Source: Planoprotostelium fungivorum (lineage: Eukaryota; Evosea; Variosea; Cavosteliida; Cavosteliaceae). From it: 64,000 bases of DNA. The notes beneath the pieces are model-generated. The model did no database searches. It was not told where the DNA came from and was given only the letters and a program-made list of their open reading frames with translations. A program made the position numbers and the translations under genes. The stretch covers positions 94,516 to 158,515 of the forward strand of contig MDYQ01000107.1 in assembly GCA_003024175.1 (NCBI GenBank), in the 5' to 3' direction. Each line of letters opens with the position of its first letter. Position 1 is the stretch's first letter. Shown here one piece after another: positions 24,900 through 36,593 of the stretch.

Positions 24900-25411
24900 T
24901 CAAGAGGTTCCCTCTGGTTGTGTCTTGATTGGACTATTCATTTCTGCGCTCCCGACGCGGAATGTGTGTCTCTTTCTCGGTGGCTTGTAGTTGGGTGGGG
25001 GCATGAGAGCTGTGTCTTTCACGATGCTGTTGCCTGTCGCGCTTGGTGTTTTTACAAACGGGGTGCACGTATAGGAAGATATTCTGCTGGGAGGAGCTGC
25101 TTGTATGAGAGCAGGTGGCACGGTGTCCATCCACTCCTCTCCCTTCTTGCGGACGTTAGTCCAGGTGGTTCTCTTCTCTTCTCTCCGTATGGAATGGTTC
25201 GCGTGATGGATCGCATGGGACAACTGGATGACGAGTCAGCAACGTTTTGAATCATCCGATCCTCCATCACCTTCAGATACTGCAGCACGATGGCATCACT
25301 TCTCTTCAACATCTTCTCTCCCATCTCCGAGTGCATCTCTCCTCTCTCGATTGTTCTCTGGGGGGTGTTCCTTGTTGTGAACAACTCCGCACACAGCACA
25401 ACGGAGTTTCG
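24900..25411 (-). CDS. unknown protein, 3' part only assembled
   Basis: Two minus-strand exons fit. MHSEMGEKMLKRSDAIVLQY joins through a GTGATG...CATCCAG intron of about 47 nt to LSHAIHHANHSIRREEKRTT. It continues with a Pro-rich, basic tail (NYKPPRKRHTFRVGSAE) ending KTQPEGTS-stop. An open frame continues upstream (ISALRNSVVLCAELFTTR), so the true start may lie near 25560-25830. No domain recognised. The overlapping plus-strand ORF of 208 residues looks like a shadow. Confidence 0.35.
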
Positions 25412-25818
25412 GAGTGCGGAAATCTCTCCCTCGAGGGAGTCACCGGAGTAACAGGGGTTTCGGTTCTTCTGCTCCTCATTAAGATGAGAAGTAGTTGGAA
25501 GGTTCCCGAGAGTAGTAAAGTTTCTTTACTATTGAGCAGAAGCCCGCCAGTTTCCAACTTGTGGATTATGAAGCAGCACGCATTTGGCCTGAAGAGAGCA
25601 AAAGGTGGCAGCCGGGCGGGGATATTTCGAGGACGGTGGCTGTTGAGGAATGGAATAGACCGAGGTGGCAGCTGAAACGAGTTCTAAATCGGATAGAGGC
25701 GTTCTCTAGGATGGGAGATTTCGATCGACAGTGGAGAATAGAGAGAATATTGGAAGAAGGGGTGATATGTTTGTCCGAATCGGTTTCCCTGAATGAGAAG
25801 CTGATCGTCAACCGTTGA

Positions 25819-26140
25819 CGGTCCTACGAGGCACGAAATCCCTCCACCGTATCATCTTCCACATCTATCGCATATCCCACGGTCTCATAGTTCCATCTCG
25901 TCAGCTCCCACGTTGAGTGTCCTCTCACGGTCAGCTAGTCTCAAACGACGGATTGATTAGAGACCATTTGAGACTTGTGTGGCCGGGATTCGACTGTCAC
26001 CAACCATCCGAATTTGATCGGGTTTCATTTCAAATTTCACAAAATCCTCGGTCACGGGTGTGATGAGCTTCATATAGACAACGAACAAACCACCAGATAC
26101 ACGCACCGCCACACACGCACGTCTTTTCATCATCATTAAC
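25819..26140. other. intergenic, no gene seen
   Basis: Roughly 320 bp upstream of the VQQP-repeat gene. Nothing recognisable; presumably its promoter. Confidence 0.4.
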
Positions 26141-26602
26141 ATGTCTCGCCTCAGCAGCACCGTCACCACCACAGCTCCTCTCGTTGTGCCAACTCAGTCT
26201 GTCATCGTATCAGGAGTTCAACCTGTTCTCGTTCAGCAACCTATCGTTCAGAGAGTCGTCCAACAACCCATCATGGTGCAGCAGCCAGTCATGATGCAAC
26301 CTACCGTAGTTCAGCAGCCCATCATGGTTCAACAGCCGGTGGTGCAGAGAGTTGTTCAGCAACCCATCTTGCAGCAGCAACCCATCATCCACCAATCTGT
26401 CATACAGCCCATTGTACAGCAGCAACCCATCGTACAGAGAGTCGTCTCGCATCAAGCGCCTGTGATGGTACAGCAACCCGTGGTACAGAGAGTTGTACAG
26501 CAACCAATCATCGTCCAGCAGCCCGTCACGATCAAACAGCAACCAGCCGTGGTGACACGGACATACACTAACTCTGCCATCCTCCCTGCACGATTAATGT
26601 GA
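26141..26602 (+). CDS. VQQP-repeat protein, single exon
   Basis: MSRLSSTVTTTAPLVVP is followed by about 110 residues made of variations on VQQPIMVQQPVVQRVVQQP, ending NSAILPARLM-stop. It has no intron, signal peptide or transmembrane segment. Such short Val/Pro/Gln repeats resemble articulin or alveolin membrane-skeleton repeats in texture, but the sequence is not those families' consensus. A structural or surface-coat role is only a guess. Codon use varies between repeats (CAG/CAA, GTC/GTT/GTG), so selection on the peptide is plausible. Confidence 0.6.
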   Translation: MSRLSSTVTTTAPLVVPTQSVIVSGVQPVLVQQPIVQRVVQQPIMVQQPVMMQPTVVQQPIMVQQPVVQRVVQQPILQQQPIIHQSVIQPIVQQQPIVQRVVSHQAPVMVQQPVVQRVVQQPIIVQQPVTIKQQPAVVTRTYTNSAILPARLM

Positions 26603-26726
26603 AGAGATAAAGAAGAAGGAACCGACTATTGTATTGCAGTAGAGAATTACATGTGTAACGAATTGTCCCTTCTTGTCACAACGCTATTCCCGTGTAACCC
26701 GATCAGCACAAACAAGCGAAAGGATC

Positions 26727-28521
26727 ATGGCGGAGAACCTCCCTTCCGATGTGAGTCAGTCCTATGCGCGACGACTGATCTTTCAAGATATGGCAACACA
26801 TCATGTTATGTGGATTGGATGCAGTGGACATTACAAAGTTAAGTCAAGTCTGTCGATATCTTCACAGAGCAGTGCAACAACCAGTAGTGTGGAAGAAGTT
26901 ATGGCAGAGGAAATTTGGAGACATAGAGCCATCAGTGGAATCACCAAAACCTACGAGAGCATCTGCTGTCGCTGAAGGCTCCTCTGTGTCAGCATCGGAT
27001 TCACCCGAGGAACGTGTCCTCCTCGATTTCGAGCTGGAAGAATCCACACTGGCGGAGCGATATCACTGGATGCATCAATATCTGGTGACCACTGATCCCT
27101 TCTATAAGAGGCACGTGGAGTTCAGAGACAGTGGAGAGGAAACATGGGTGTGGGTGGGGACGAGAGACAACATCCTTCGAGCCGATCGGACTAACGTCCT
27201 TCGAGGACAGGTGTCGTATCTCTGTCATAAGCTTCTCTCACCTTCCATCCAGGTTTGGGTCAGGACGACACAAGAGACGGCACTCAATAATCTGACGCTG
27301 AGAGTCATCATGTTCTACGGACCACCAGACCCGACGAAGAAACTAGAGAAGAGGGTGATTTGCATCTTCGCGTATCATCCTGATCACATTGAAGGTTCTC
27401 TTCGATGAGAAAATTCCACTACATTGCCTAAAAATCCCAGCCGAATTCAAGAGTTTCGTGAGTGCTTCTCGTCTTTCTCTTCTCATGTTCACCTTGCACA
27501 TCAGATGCTGAGGAGATACATTCCAGCCGGGAAGACGTGGAGGATCCCGTTTGTCGTACAGTTGAAAGCGATGAACGCGCCCGACACAATGGAAGACTGC
27601 CAGTGTGAGGATCTCGATCACATCTCGATCATCATCTCGATCACATCTCGATCATCATCGGTTTCGAACATCCTCCTCTCAAATTCATCATCTTCATCAA
27701 CGGTCCATCGCTTCAAGTGTCTCCACACGCCGATGACTCCGTCATCATCGAGCATCGTGATCTCACCCTCCACAGTTGGTAAATACGGAAAGTGTTATCT
27801 GAGAGCATCTCTAGACAGTAAGATACCGATCCTCGCTCCCAAAGTCTTCGTCTTTCCCATGAAAGTGCGTCGCCCCCTCTCCCTCGATCCTGATCAGCTC
27901 ATGACGCCGGAGAAGAAAACGGTGGTGAGTCCATCTACAACGCTGTAGATGGAGCTAAATACAATCAGGGTCAGAGGAAATGGTTGTGGATGAATCAATT
28001 CAACATCACGTTTGAATTGCACTTGAATCACAACACGTTTCAGCCGGGGTCGGCAATACCGATCAAATTCTTCGTTTTGAACGAGGCCAGACAACAGGTA
28101 AGATGATGACGTCATCAAGCGTCACAATGACGTCATTGGTAGGTGGCAGACATGAGGCAGTGGACTCTGGGATTGTACTTGACGCTGACGGATCCAACGA
28201 CCCACACTGTGACGAATTCTCTTGTAGAAGAACATTATTTTGAGTCACAACTCAGTACAGAGGTGAGCATCATCATGATGCATCTTCCGCAATCATCAGC
28301 GTGATCAGCAACATGACATTGTGCAGACCTTCAAAAAGTATGAACTGAACGGCTTTCACATACCTCTGGTCTGCCCCAACGGCGACTTCATGTCACACTA
28401 TCTTCGCATGCAATTGAGAGGACATCCTGCGAGCATGCAGGTGGATGTACCCATTCGTATCGTATCGGCTCGGCTTTGTCAAAGGTGCTCAACGACTCAT
28501 CTTCCAACCACATCTCATTAA
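26727..28521 (+). CDS. F-box protein with arrestin-like C-terminus
   Basis: MAENLPSD splices across a 38-nt intron to IWQHIMLCGLDAVDITKLSQ, then VCRYLHRAVQQPVVWKKLWQ, a textbook F-box (LPxDIW..I...L...D...L..VC..., WK). F-boxes recruit substrates to SCF ubiquitin ligases. Downstream exons are beta-rich: NLTLRVIMFYGPPDPTKKLE, RYIPAGKTWRIPFVVQLKAM, CYLRASLDSKIPILAPKVFV. They continue FNITFELHLNHNTFQPGSAI, PIKFFVLNEA and WTLGLYLTLTDPTTHTVTNS. The pattern 'xLxxxxFxPGxxIPIKxxVxN' is that of an arrestin C-domain. Several introns; the one from 27925 carries the palindrome. The exon structure around 27600-27780 is uncertain. Confidence 0.55.
27607..27658. repeat. short tandem repeat (atctcgatcac/atctcgatcatc)
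   Basis: About two copies of a roughly 25-bp unit in an intron or ambiguous exon of the F-box gene. Confidence 0.6.
27931..27952. repeat. intronic palindrome, 9-bp arms
   Basis: CCATCTACA, ACGC, TGTAGATGG, right after the GTGAGT donor of an intron in the F-box gene. Confidence 0.8.
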
Positions 28522-28932
28522 TAAACGCATTTGCTGGCTGTGTGATAAGATTGTGATTCAAACACAATGACGCCATGCTGCACGAGTGTACTCTGATCGA
28601 CTCCATCTGATGACATACAATCTTCATCACCCAAAAATGCCTAAACCTTGGCGAGGCAGTGTCGAGGAACAAGGAGCTGAACGGACTCCATTTTCCATCG
28701 TGCAGTCGAACGTGGCAGGATCAAATCATTTTGTGCCCCTAAACCACTAAGGAAGCTGCGCTCGCCACAAGGTGACCGGATGTCCTTCCGACTTCCCCGC
28801 GGCCCAATTTTCCTCGGCTTCTCGAGACGACCGATTTGGGAGTGGCAGGTCTGTCACCACAGACAGAAACCGCATCACAAGAACTACCATCACGAACTCG
28901 ACGAATGACGATCCACGCTATATCACGGTGAG
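28522..28932. other. intergenic, no gene seen
   Basis: About 410 bp between the F-box and DOMON-NOX genes. No supported gene; presumably the promoter of the latter. Confidence 0.4.
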
Positions 28933-31900
28933 ATGATGCGGATGAGCAGGATCGCGGCTGAACGGAGATTTAGAATGATCATATTGATGTGCATTCTCTC
29001 GAGTGTTGCGGGAGACGGATCGTTTGTATCATATGGAGACTACTTTTGGTTCGACTGGAATACAACGGATGGAAAGGTGAAGATCAACACTTGAATGTGA
29101 TTGATGATCTCTGTAGCACCTCGATGTTACTATGTATGGGAGAACGAATGGATGGATATCATTCGGTCTCAATAAGTATGCCAGTGAGTAGTAGTTCCAT
29201 TCCTTACGTTCCTCCTCACACCCATCTAGCCATGATGTGGATGGATCTATACACCGGATGGGTCGATGATACCACCGGACAAGTCTATCTCTACGACAGG
29301 TGATTCATCCGCTACCATGCTGCAGATTGAATTCATCCAGTTGGTCCACCGGATACCCCATACCGGCTATGGACACTTATCTGGGTGGCACTTCTGATGT
29401 TACCATCCTATCTGGATCGCAGGTGCTTCTTTTTCATGATGCAACTTGAAATGACCTCACCAAAGGAGAATGGCATCACAAAGATCAGCTTTCGCAGACC
29501 ACTCATCACCAACGATGATGCTTACGACTATCAAATCCATAACGACACGAGTGAGAAAATTTTCATCGAGTCATCACGGTGACCGCACACAGAGTTATAC
29601 GTACTCTACGCGTTCGGGGCAGAAGACGGAAACGTTCCGGAGAATTCTACCAGTGAGATCATCTACCGACAACATCAAGGATATGCCAAAGGTCAATCAA
29701 GTAAGTCCTCAACCATCATCATCATCTGCATCTTCATCTGCATCTTCACCATCATCACAGACTGACATACAACAGCACAAGCGGAGTGGATCATGCAGCC
29801 CTCCATTCGTACCGAAGTCAGCAACGCCACCCAGACGACTCTACCATCCTCTTATCCTCCCTCCTCTTATCCTCCCTCCTCCCAGCCTCCCTCCTCCTAT
29901 CCCACCACTGACAGCTCCACCTCTCAAAGTCTCACGGCCACGACAAATTCCCCGGAACAGACCTCGATCCCGGGAAGATTCTCCACGGGCGGCTTCACGT
30001 TAGAATGGAACATGAACGACACTTTTGTCAATTTCACCATGTCTGCTCTCACCGATGGCTGGGTACTCATTCGATCTATATTTAGATCTGACCCATTGTA
30101 GATCGGCGTAGGTTTCAACGACGTCAATGTGATGAGTAAGGGAGACATGATCGTCGGGTGGGTGGATTCACACGGTAGAGGTCACCTGCACGATCAATAC
30201 AGTCCCAACGAAGATATGCCTCAGAACGATTCAGGTGAGACTTTCCTCCGATATCTCTACAAAATTTCTCTGACGATTCCTGTACCATTCTCAGAGATAT
30301 ACATCTGACTCGTTGTAGAGTATGGGGGTGTTAACGATGTGGTGCTGTACGAGGCAACCCGTATCGATGGTCTGTTGAAGATACGATTTGGACGTAAACT
30401 GGTCACCGGGGATGCAAAAGATCACGACATCATCGATAAGAACTTGTACATCCTCTGGGCCTACGGAGGAACTTTCTCAGAAGATTCCACGAAGAGGGGT
30501 ACACCGGTGAGTGACGTCTACAACGATGTAGATGAGAGATCTGACGTCAATGCAGTGGTACGGATTACACAGTGAGAGGGGAGGTAACAGCATCAACTTG
30601 ATGACGAAAGATGACGTCATCATCATTCCCACCGAAACCCCCCGACGATTCGATCCCGGACAAGTCCTCGTTGTCTCCTTCTGTTCCATTCTTATCCTCT
30701 GGTTCTTCTACCGCTGCATCCTCTTCTTATCACCCATTCGAATCGACGAGGTGCATCTCTCGTTGAATTGCGCCGATCGCATCAGTCTGATCGTTGTAGG
30801 GAGAGAACGAGCTCATCTGTATGGAGGACGTGGAGAAATCGAAGGAGAAGACATTACCTTCAAAGACGTACAAGCCGATACCTCACGGCTCGAATATCTA
30901 CCACGTGATCAATGGTGATGACGTTATCATTTGTGGGAAGTCTCAATGTCCGTCAGGGTACAGGAGAACGAGAATATTCCGCACGCAAGTCACTGTGGAA
31001 CAATTTTTCATCTTCTTCGTGTTTCTGTTGATCAACTTTGCCTCTCTGTGGACGGTGAGACGTAACTTGTGACCTATCTCACGCACTCACGAGTGACAGG
31101 TACCCCTATCTCAATGGAGCGGAGAAACTCTGGGAACTCTCATCGCAGCGAATCTATTTATAGTCATCATCCCCGTGACCCGCAACAGCCTCTTGGTCCT
31201 CCTCACCGGAATTTCTTTCGAACGTTCGGTGAATTTTCATCGATGGGTGGGCAGAACCATCTTCATCCTGGTCGTCTTTCACTTTGGCTTGATCCTTCGC
31301 TCGTGGAGCAATAATGGAATCGATATCAATTATGAGTTGTTCAATACGAACGATCCGTCCAATTTATATGGATTCATCGCGTTCGTGACGATTATCTTCA
31401 TCACATTGACGAGGTGAAGATCTTCACGTCATCATCATCATCACCATCGGTGTCTTCAATCACATGGCGCGATCGTGACCATCGTGATGTCATCTGATCA
31501 TTCTCAGTCTTCCTTTCATTCGCAGGAGACTATGGGAGGCCTTCTACATCTCTCACTTCTCTTTCGTCCTCGTGCGTATCATCTCCCCTCCATCCTCTCA
31601 CCCTTCCAGGTCTTGATCTTCTCCTGCCTCCACAACCCGAAAGTGACGCCTTACGTTATCACTGCCTCCGCTCTTTATCTCATCGATCGCTTCTTTCGAT
31701 TCCTGTGGGGCTCGTTCGTAACCGAGACGACGCAATTCAACCGGAGAGGTAAGGGAGGAGTGGTCAGAGTCAGCTTTAAAAAGAGTTTCTTCATGGAGAA
31801 GGTGTGGGAAGATGTCAAAGATTTGTGATGAACATGGAGCTGACGTGGTGCAGGTCAGCAGCCAGAGAGTTGGGCAGTACGTGTTTGTTAACTTTCCGGC

Positions 31901-32775
31901 TATCAATCCGATGACGTGGCATCCTTTCAGTATCTCATCTGGAACGCATGTGAGTGGACATGATGTCCATGATGATGACGTTGATCATGATGCAGGAAGA
32001 TGAGATAGAAATCAACGTCAGAGAGTTGGGAGGATTCACAAAACGGTTGGGAGAGAAAGGTGATATTCCGATTGAATTAGTGTGATTCACACCTGCCAGC
32101 TGACAAACAATCGTCCATCTACGTTCGTGTAGACGGTCCCTATGGAAACATCGACACCCATTTGTATCGCTATCCCGCACTCGTTCTCATCGTGGGCGGC
32201 ATCGGTATCACTCCGGTGAGCTCTCCTCATCCTCTTCCCCTCCATCACCATCCTCATCATCATCTCAACCATCACGTGCGCTCAACATCTTCTCATCATC
32301 AACACAGGCTCTCGGCATACTCCGTGACATCTACCGAAAGACGACAAAATCTGGAGAAGACAAAGTGGTTCGTCACTGCTTAGAATCGATCTACCTCGTG
32401 TGGACCGTGCAGACGACGGAGCAGTACCACTGGTTCAAAGAAGATCTAGACGAGATCTCTGAGATCGCCATCCATCCCAATTTACCTCAATTGGTCCGAC
32501 GAGTCCACGTGACGAGATCGTCTGATGATGATGTGTTCTCTGGCAGGTGGAGATGACGATGATGGAGGTAGAGGATGACGATGAGCAGGCACACGTCTGG
32601 TCGGCCCGATTTCGGTGCATTGATGGAGGAGATGATGGAGAAACATGAGAAGGTGGCCAAGGGGGTGTTCGCATGTGGGCCAGATGCGATGACGAGGGAC
32701 GTCTGGCAGGAAGTCGCGAGGAGAAACAAGAGGGGACAGTCCTTCTTCGTCCATGCGGAGACGTTCAAATTGTAA
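28933..32775 (+). CDS. double-DOMON / NADPH-oxidase-like (ferric reductase) fusion
   Basis: The N-terminus has a signal-like stretch (MIILMCILSSVAG). DOMON 1 follows: DYFWFDWNTTDGK, HLDVTMYGRTNGWISFGLN, MWMDLYTGWVDDTTGQVYLY, KISFRRPLITNDDAYDYQ and ELYVLYAFG. After a Ser/Pro-rich linker comes DOMON 2: GGFTLEWNMNDTFVNFTM, GVGFNDVNVMSKGDMIVGWV, LLKIRFGRKLVTGDAKDHD and NLYILWAYGG. Membrane segments follow, with FHRWVGRTIFILVVFH (His-x13-His) and HFSFVLVLIFSCLH (His-x12-His), the two heme-ligand pairs of NOX/FRE proteins. Then come the FAD motif HPFSISSGTH, the NAD(P) motif VGGIGITP and VFACGPDAM, ending FFVHAETFKL-stop. It probably moves electrons from NADPH through FAD and two hemes across the membrane to an outer DOMON (heme or sugar) module. 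About 17 short introns; frames agree throughout. Confidence 0.75.
30516..30531. repeat. intronic palindrome TCTACA-ACGA-TGTAGA
   Basis: Inside intron 30506-30554 of the DOMON-NOX gene. Confidence 0.8.
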
Positions 32776-33274
32776 AGGATCGAATTCTATAGAAATACAT
32801 TTCGTGTAGATATCGATCTTCATTTGTTCGTCATCGTGACCTCCTCTTCGTAGTGCCCCCTCATCTGCCGGTGATTCTCGTATTCAATGAAGAACATTGA
32901 TGAATTCCATCCGCTTTCTCGTTACGAGAGCAACGAGCTCCATGGACAAGCGCACGTCAGTACTTTTGGAAATGAAATCTTAACCCTTGTCCTTTAGCAA
33001 CGGAGAACTCCGACATTTAGCCTCCAGCGCTCAAAATCTCTCAAATTGTGCTACCACGTGGTGTTATTCCAACCATAGGGTGAGTTTTCCAAACAGATCC
33101 ACCGATGACATAAATACTTTTAAAGCGCTATCTTTGGTAACTGAATTACGCATTAATCAGCACCATGGCTGCATGAGGCGCCTTCCCTCTAAGGTCTTTC
33201 CACTAAGTTCTGCTCTGTGCGCTATCTGTGCACCCAAACAGAAAATCAGAAGACAGCACACACAGAAGATAGAG
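32776..33274. other. intergenic, no gene seen
   Basis: About 500 bp upstream of the amino-acid oxidase. An open frame at 32987-33331 has no domain character. Presumably promoter and 5' UTR. Confidence 0.4.
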
Positions 33275-35035
33275 ATGACGCAGGCCATCGTGAGTCATCG
33301 TTCGCTATCATCCCCGTTTTTTAGAGGCTGATCGTCTCAGACTATGAACGGTCCAGACTTTCCTTTTCCATACGATGAATTTCTATCACACACTGCTGGT
33401 CTCGGCCAGATACCTTCATCAGTTCACGGCACAGAAGTCGCCATCGTCGGAGGCGGTCCAGCTGGTATCGTCGCAGCTCTTGAACTTTTAAAGATGGGAC
33501 TGCGACCGATCGTCTACGAGGCCGATCGATTGGGCGGGAGGATGCGATCAGAGCGCTTTCCTGGCCTCCCCGAAGACGTCGTGGCCGAGATGGGAGCCAT
33601 GAGATTTCCTCCAGCTTCAACTGCATTCTGGCATTATGCCAACAAAGTCCAACTGAAGACACACACTTTTCCAAACCCTCTGGGAGAGGGAGCTCCCTCC
33701 ACCGTAGTCAATGTGAACGGACGAGTCCATCACGTCAACACGTTGCAAGATCTTCCACCCATCTACCAAAAGGTTGCGAAAGCTTGGGACGCCGCTTTAG
33801 ACAGAGTCCAACATCAAGAGATGCAGAAGGCCCTCGCAGAGCGAGATGTGAAGACCATTAAGACCATCTGGAACAAGATCGTCGCCGAGAGAGATAATCA
33901 AGGATTCATCGCTTTCTTGTGTGAGATGACTGGCTTCAAGTCATTCAAGACGAGAGAGCTATTTGGGCAAGTGGGTTTCGGTACTGGTGGCTGGGACACA
34001 AGTTTCCCAGACTCCATCTTAGAGATCCTTCGCATCACGTACACCGCCGCCGATTGCGATCACAGAGGCATCATTGGAGGATCCGATCAACTGTGTCTGA
34101 AGTTGTGGGAACACGAACCGGAGAACGTAACCCACTGGGAGAAAGGCACCAGCTTGGCTTCACTCCACGAGAACCGAACTCCTCTACCTGCTGTCACGGC
34201 CATGCATCGCACGGCCGATGGACACATCGCCATCACAGACGTCACAGGGACGACAAAGACATTTTCCACAGCAATCTTCACGGCCCACAAGTGTCTCCTC
34301 TTACACAAGATCGATTGTGACCCTCAACTCTTCTCCAACGACATGTGGACATCGATCGAGAGGACGCATTACCTGGCATCGGCCAAGTTATTTGTCCCCG
34401 TAGATCGAGCCTTCTGGAGAGACAAAGACCCGGTCACAGGACACGACATGATGAGCATGACTCTATCGGATCGGATGACGAGAGGCACTTATCTCGTGGA
34501 GAGCCCATCCAACCCCGACGGCCCCGCCGCCATCTGTCTCTCTTACACGTGGACCGATGATGCCGTCAAGTGGAGATCACTCACCCCACACGAGCGACTC
34601 AAAGTGGCCCTCAACGTCTTAAAGAACATATACCCCAACACCGACATCGCCTCTCACATCATCGGAGAGCCCATCTCCATCTCGTGGGAAGACGAGCCCA
34701 ATTTCTTGGGTGCCTTCAAAGCCAACCTGCCCGGTCACTACCGCTACCAGCGTCGTCTCTTCAATCACTTTTACCAAGCGGACATGGAGGTTCATCATCG
34801 CGGCCTCTTTATCGCCGGAGATGACGTCTCGTGGACGGCAGGCTGGGCAGAAGGAGCCGTTCAGACTGGACTGAATGCTGTTTGGGGAGTCATGAACCAC
34901 TTGGGAGGAGCGACACACGCGGAGAATCCTGGACCGGGTGACCTCTTTGAAGAGATGCAACCGGTGGCCTTGGAGGAAGAAGAACCCGAGGAGGCAGACG
35001 GGGACGACAGATGCAACCCTTGCGGCTCGACGTGA
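33275..35035 (+). CDS. FAD-dependent L-amino-acid oxidase / IaaM-like
   Basis: MTQAI joins by one intron (33290-33341) to a single uninterrupted exon of about 1.7 kb. GTEVAIVGGGPAGIVAALE is the dinucleotide-binding GxGxxG of flavin amine oxidases, followed by YEADRLGGRMRSERFPGL and VVAEMGAMRFPPASTAFW. The C-terminus has the second FAD signature, LFIAGDDVSWTAGWAEGAVQ, then TGLNAVWGVMNHLGG. The family oxidises amino acids to keto acids (with peroxide) or to amides (tryptophan 2-monooxygenase). The closest texture is bacterial. A late Glu-rich tail ends CNPCGST. In a region where genes of this size have ten introns, this one has a single intron at the extreme 5' end. It is convergent with ZMAT2, 113 bp apart. 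Confidence 0.85.
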
Positions 35036-35148
35036 GAGTCAGAGTGTATAACACGAGGCACCATCGAGTGATGGTCTGTATAAATCAATTTTGTCTGGAT
35101 TTTCATTTATAGTCTCGTTTTAGAGAGAGCGCATGTGTACAGTTGTGT

Positions 35149-36123
35149 TTATTTTCCAAAGCCCATGGGCAGGCCGAAATCGGCCAGATCGGGATCGAGC
35201 CCCGCCAGTTGCTCTTTTTTCGCCTCTTCTTTCTCTCTCTTGGCTCTCTCCTTCTCTTCTTTTCTCTGGGCTTTGAAGGCTTCGAGAGACTCTGCCTGCT
35301 CTTTCCTCTTCTGTTCTTCTTCCCTCTTCATCCTCTGGAGTCGCTCATCCGACGTCTCTTGTTTCTGTACCACTGGTTTAACGGGTGTGATACCTGACTT
35401 ATGTCACATCGTCTCTTGTGATCATCATGTGATCAACGTCATATCATGGCGGACATTAATGATGACAAATGTGATGGAGGGAATGTGTATGTCTCACCCT
35501 GCGAAGTCTTTCCTGCGGCAAGTTTGGCACGGACACCACCCAATGTGGCTCTCTCTGGTCGTTGTGATGTACCCATCATTCTCTGATCTGAATGAAAAGA
35601 TGAGGAAGAGAAGACATGGTGAGATCTCACGATTTCTTCCGTTGATGTGATCTAGCCAACTGATTGAATCCTTCATCTGACAATCACAAACATCGCAGAA
35701 AAAAGGAATCTTAGAGACAGTAGCTCCGTCAGCTCCTGTACTGTGTACCTGTCGTGTCTCAGTGGACGATGGAAGATGTCTGATGCTGTATGGATTGTGT
35801 AAATGTACTCACGACTGATTTTCCAACGACGGCGTCAATGTTCAAATCATCTGCTCTAGCTGAAAGTGGCTTCAATCCACCAGCAGGCATGGCAACCTTC
35901 TCTATCGACTCGATCAGGTCAATCTTTCACCGACATCATATTCACTCCTCTTCTTCTTGAATTCCTCCAACTCAGGCACGTCTGCTGCCTGAGCAACTCT
36001 GTCTTCTGCCTTCTTCTGATATGCAACCTTGTCCCATGTCTTGCGGACAGTCTGTACAACTCCTGAACCCTATTCTACTTCAGCTCTCAACCACGTCTCT
36101 CCCTCTACCTTCTTCTCTGACAT
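35149..36123 (-). CDS. ZMAT2: ZMAT2/Snu23 spliceosomal zinc-finger protein
   Basis: MSEKK splices to [19 protein letters not shown], matching the ZMAT2 N-terminus (RRKWDKDEYEKLAE). Then come [18 protein letters not shown] and the matrin-type C2H2 finger ([40 protein letters not shown]). The Lys/Glu-rich coiled coil [20 protein letters not shown] follows, and the end is [10 protein letters not shown]-stop. Snu23/ZMAT2 is a U4/U6.U5 tri-snRNP protein needed for activation of splicing, apt for such an intron-dense genome. Five or so introns, including GTGAGATC...CATTCAG inside the finger. Confidence 0.85.
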
Positions 36124-36593
36124 GATTCGATGTGATGTCCACGGTTATCGTCCCGTTGTAGTTGTGCAGCTCACCTGTCAAATACACCGAGAGCTCTCGG
36201 TGCGGGGAAGGCCTAACAGCAGGAACACGACCAGATTTAGGACGTAAAGCAGAAAGAGAACCTCCCCCAGCTTACCCTGAAATATGGAAGGTTCGTTCTC
36301 TGACAGTTCCCTCCTTTCGTCTACTTATGGCAAAGACTTTCCATTCTTCCTCTGTTGACTGCACGCAATTCTTTATAGCAGCCGGCTACCTATACGAATG
36401 CTATAGGCCCCAACAGCATCCAAAGTGTGGTCATTGTCACAGACAGGTTCTATACTTGGAGGGAAGGAGAAAGAGAGAGAAAACTGGAAGCTGACAGGCC
36501 GCCGATAAAAGTTCCTTGACCCGCAGGGGAACCACTCAAGACGACCCGCCAGACGGAGATCAGATCAGCCACATCAGAGAACGGGAGAACACC
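36124..36593. other. intergenic between ZMAT2 and LGLD-repeat gene
   Basis: About 470 bp between divergent starts. Plus-strand open frames here (e.g. 36162-36494) have no supported domain. It likely holds both promoters. Confidence 0.4.

Noticed and set aside
24624-25250. 208-residue plus-strand ORF
   Set aside because: Cys/Trp/Arg-rich shadow without domains; the minus strand gives a better composed product with a matching intron.
26210-26542. Leu/Asp/His-rich minus ORF
   Set aside because: Antisense of the VQQP repeats.
32109-32136. Another copy of the intron palindrome (ATCTACGTTCGTGTAGAC)
   Set aside because: It falls in the conserved NOX coding segment YVRVDGPYGN, so the similarity is most likely chance.
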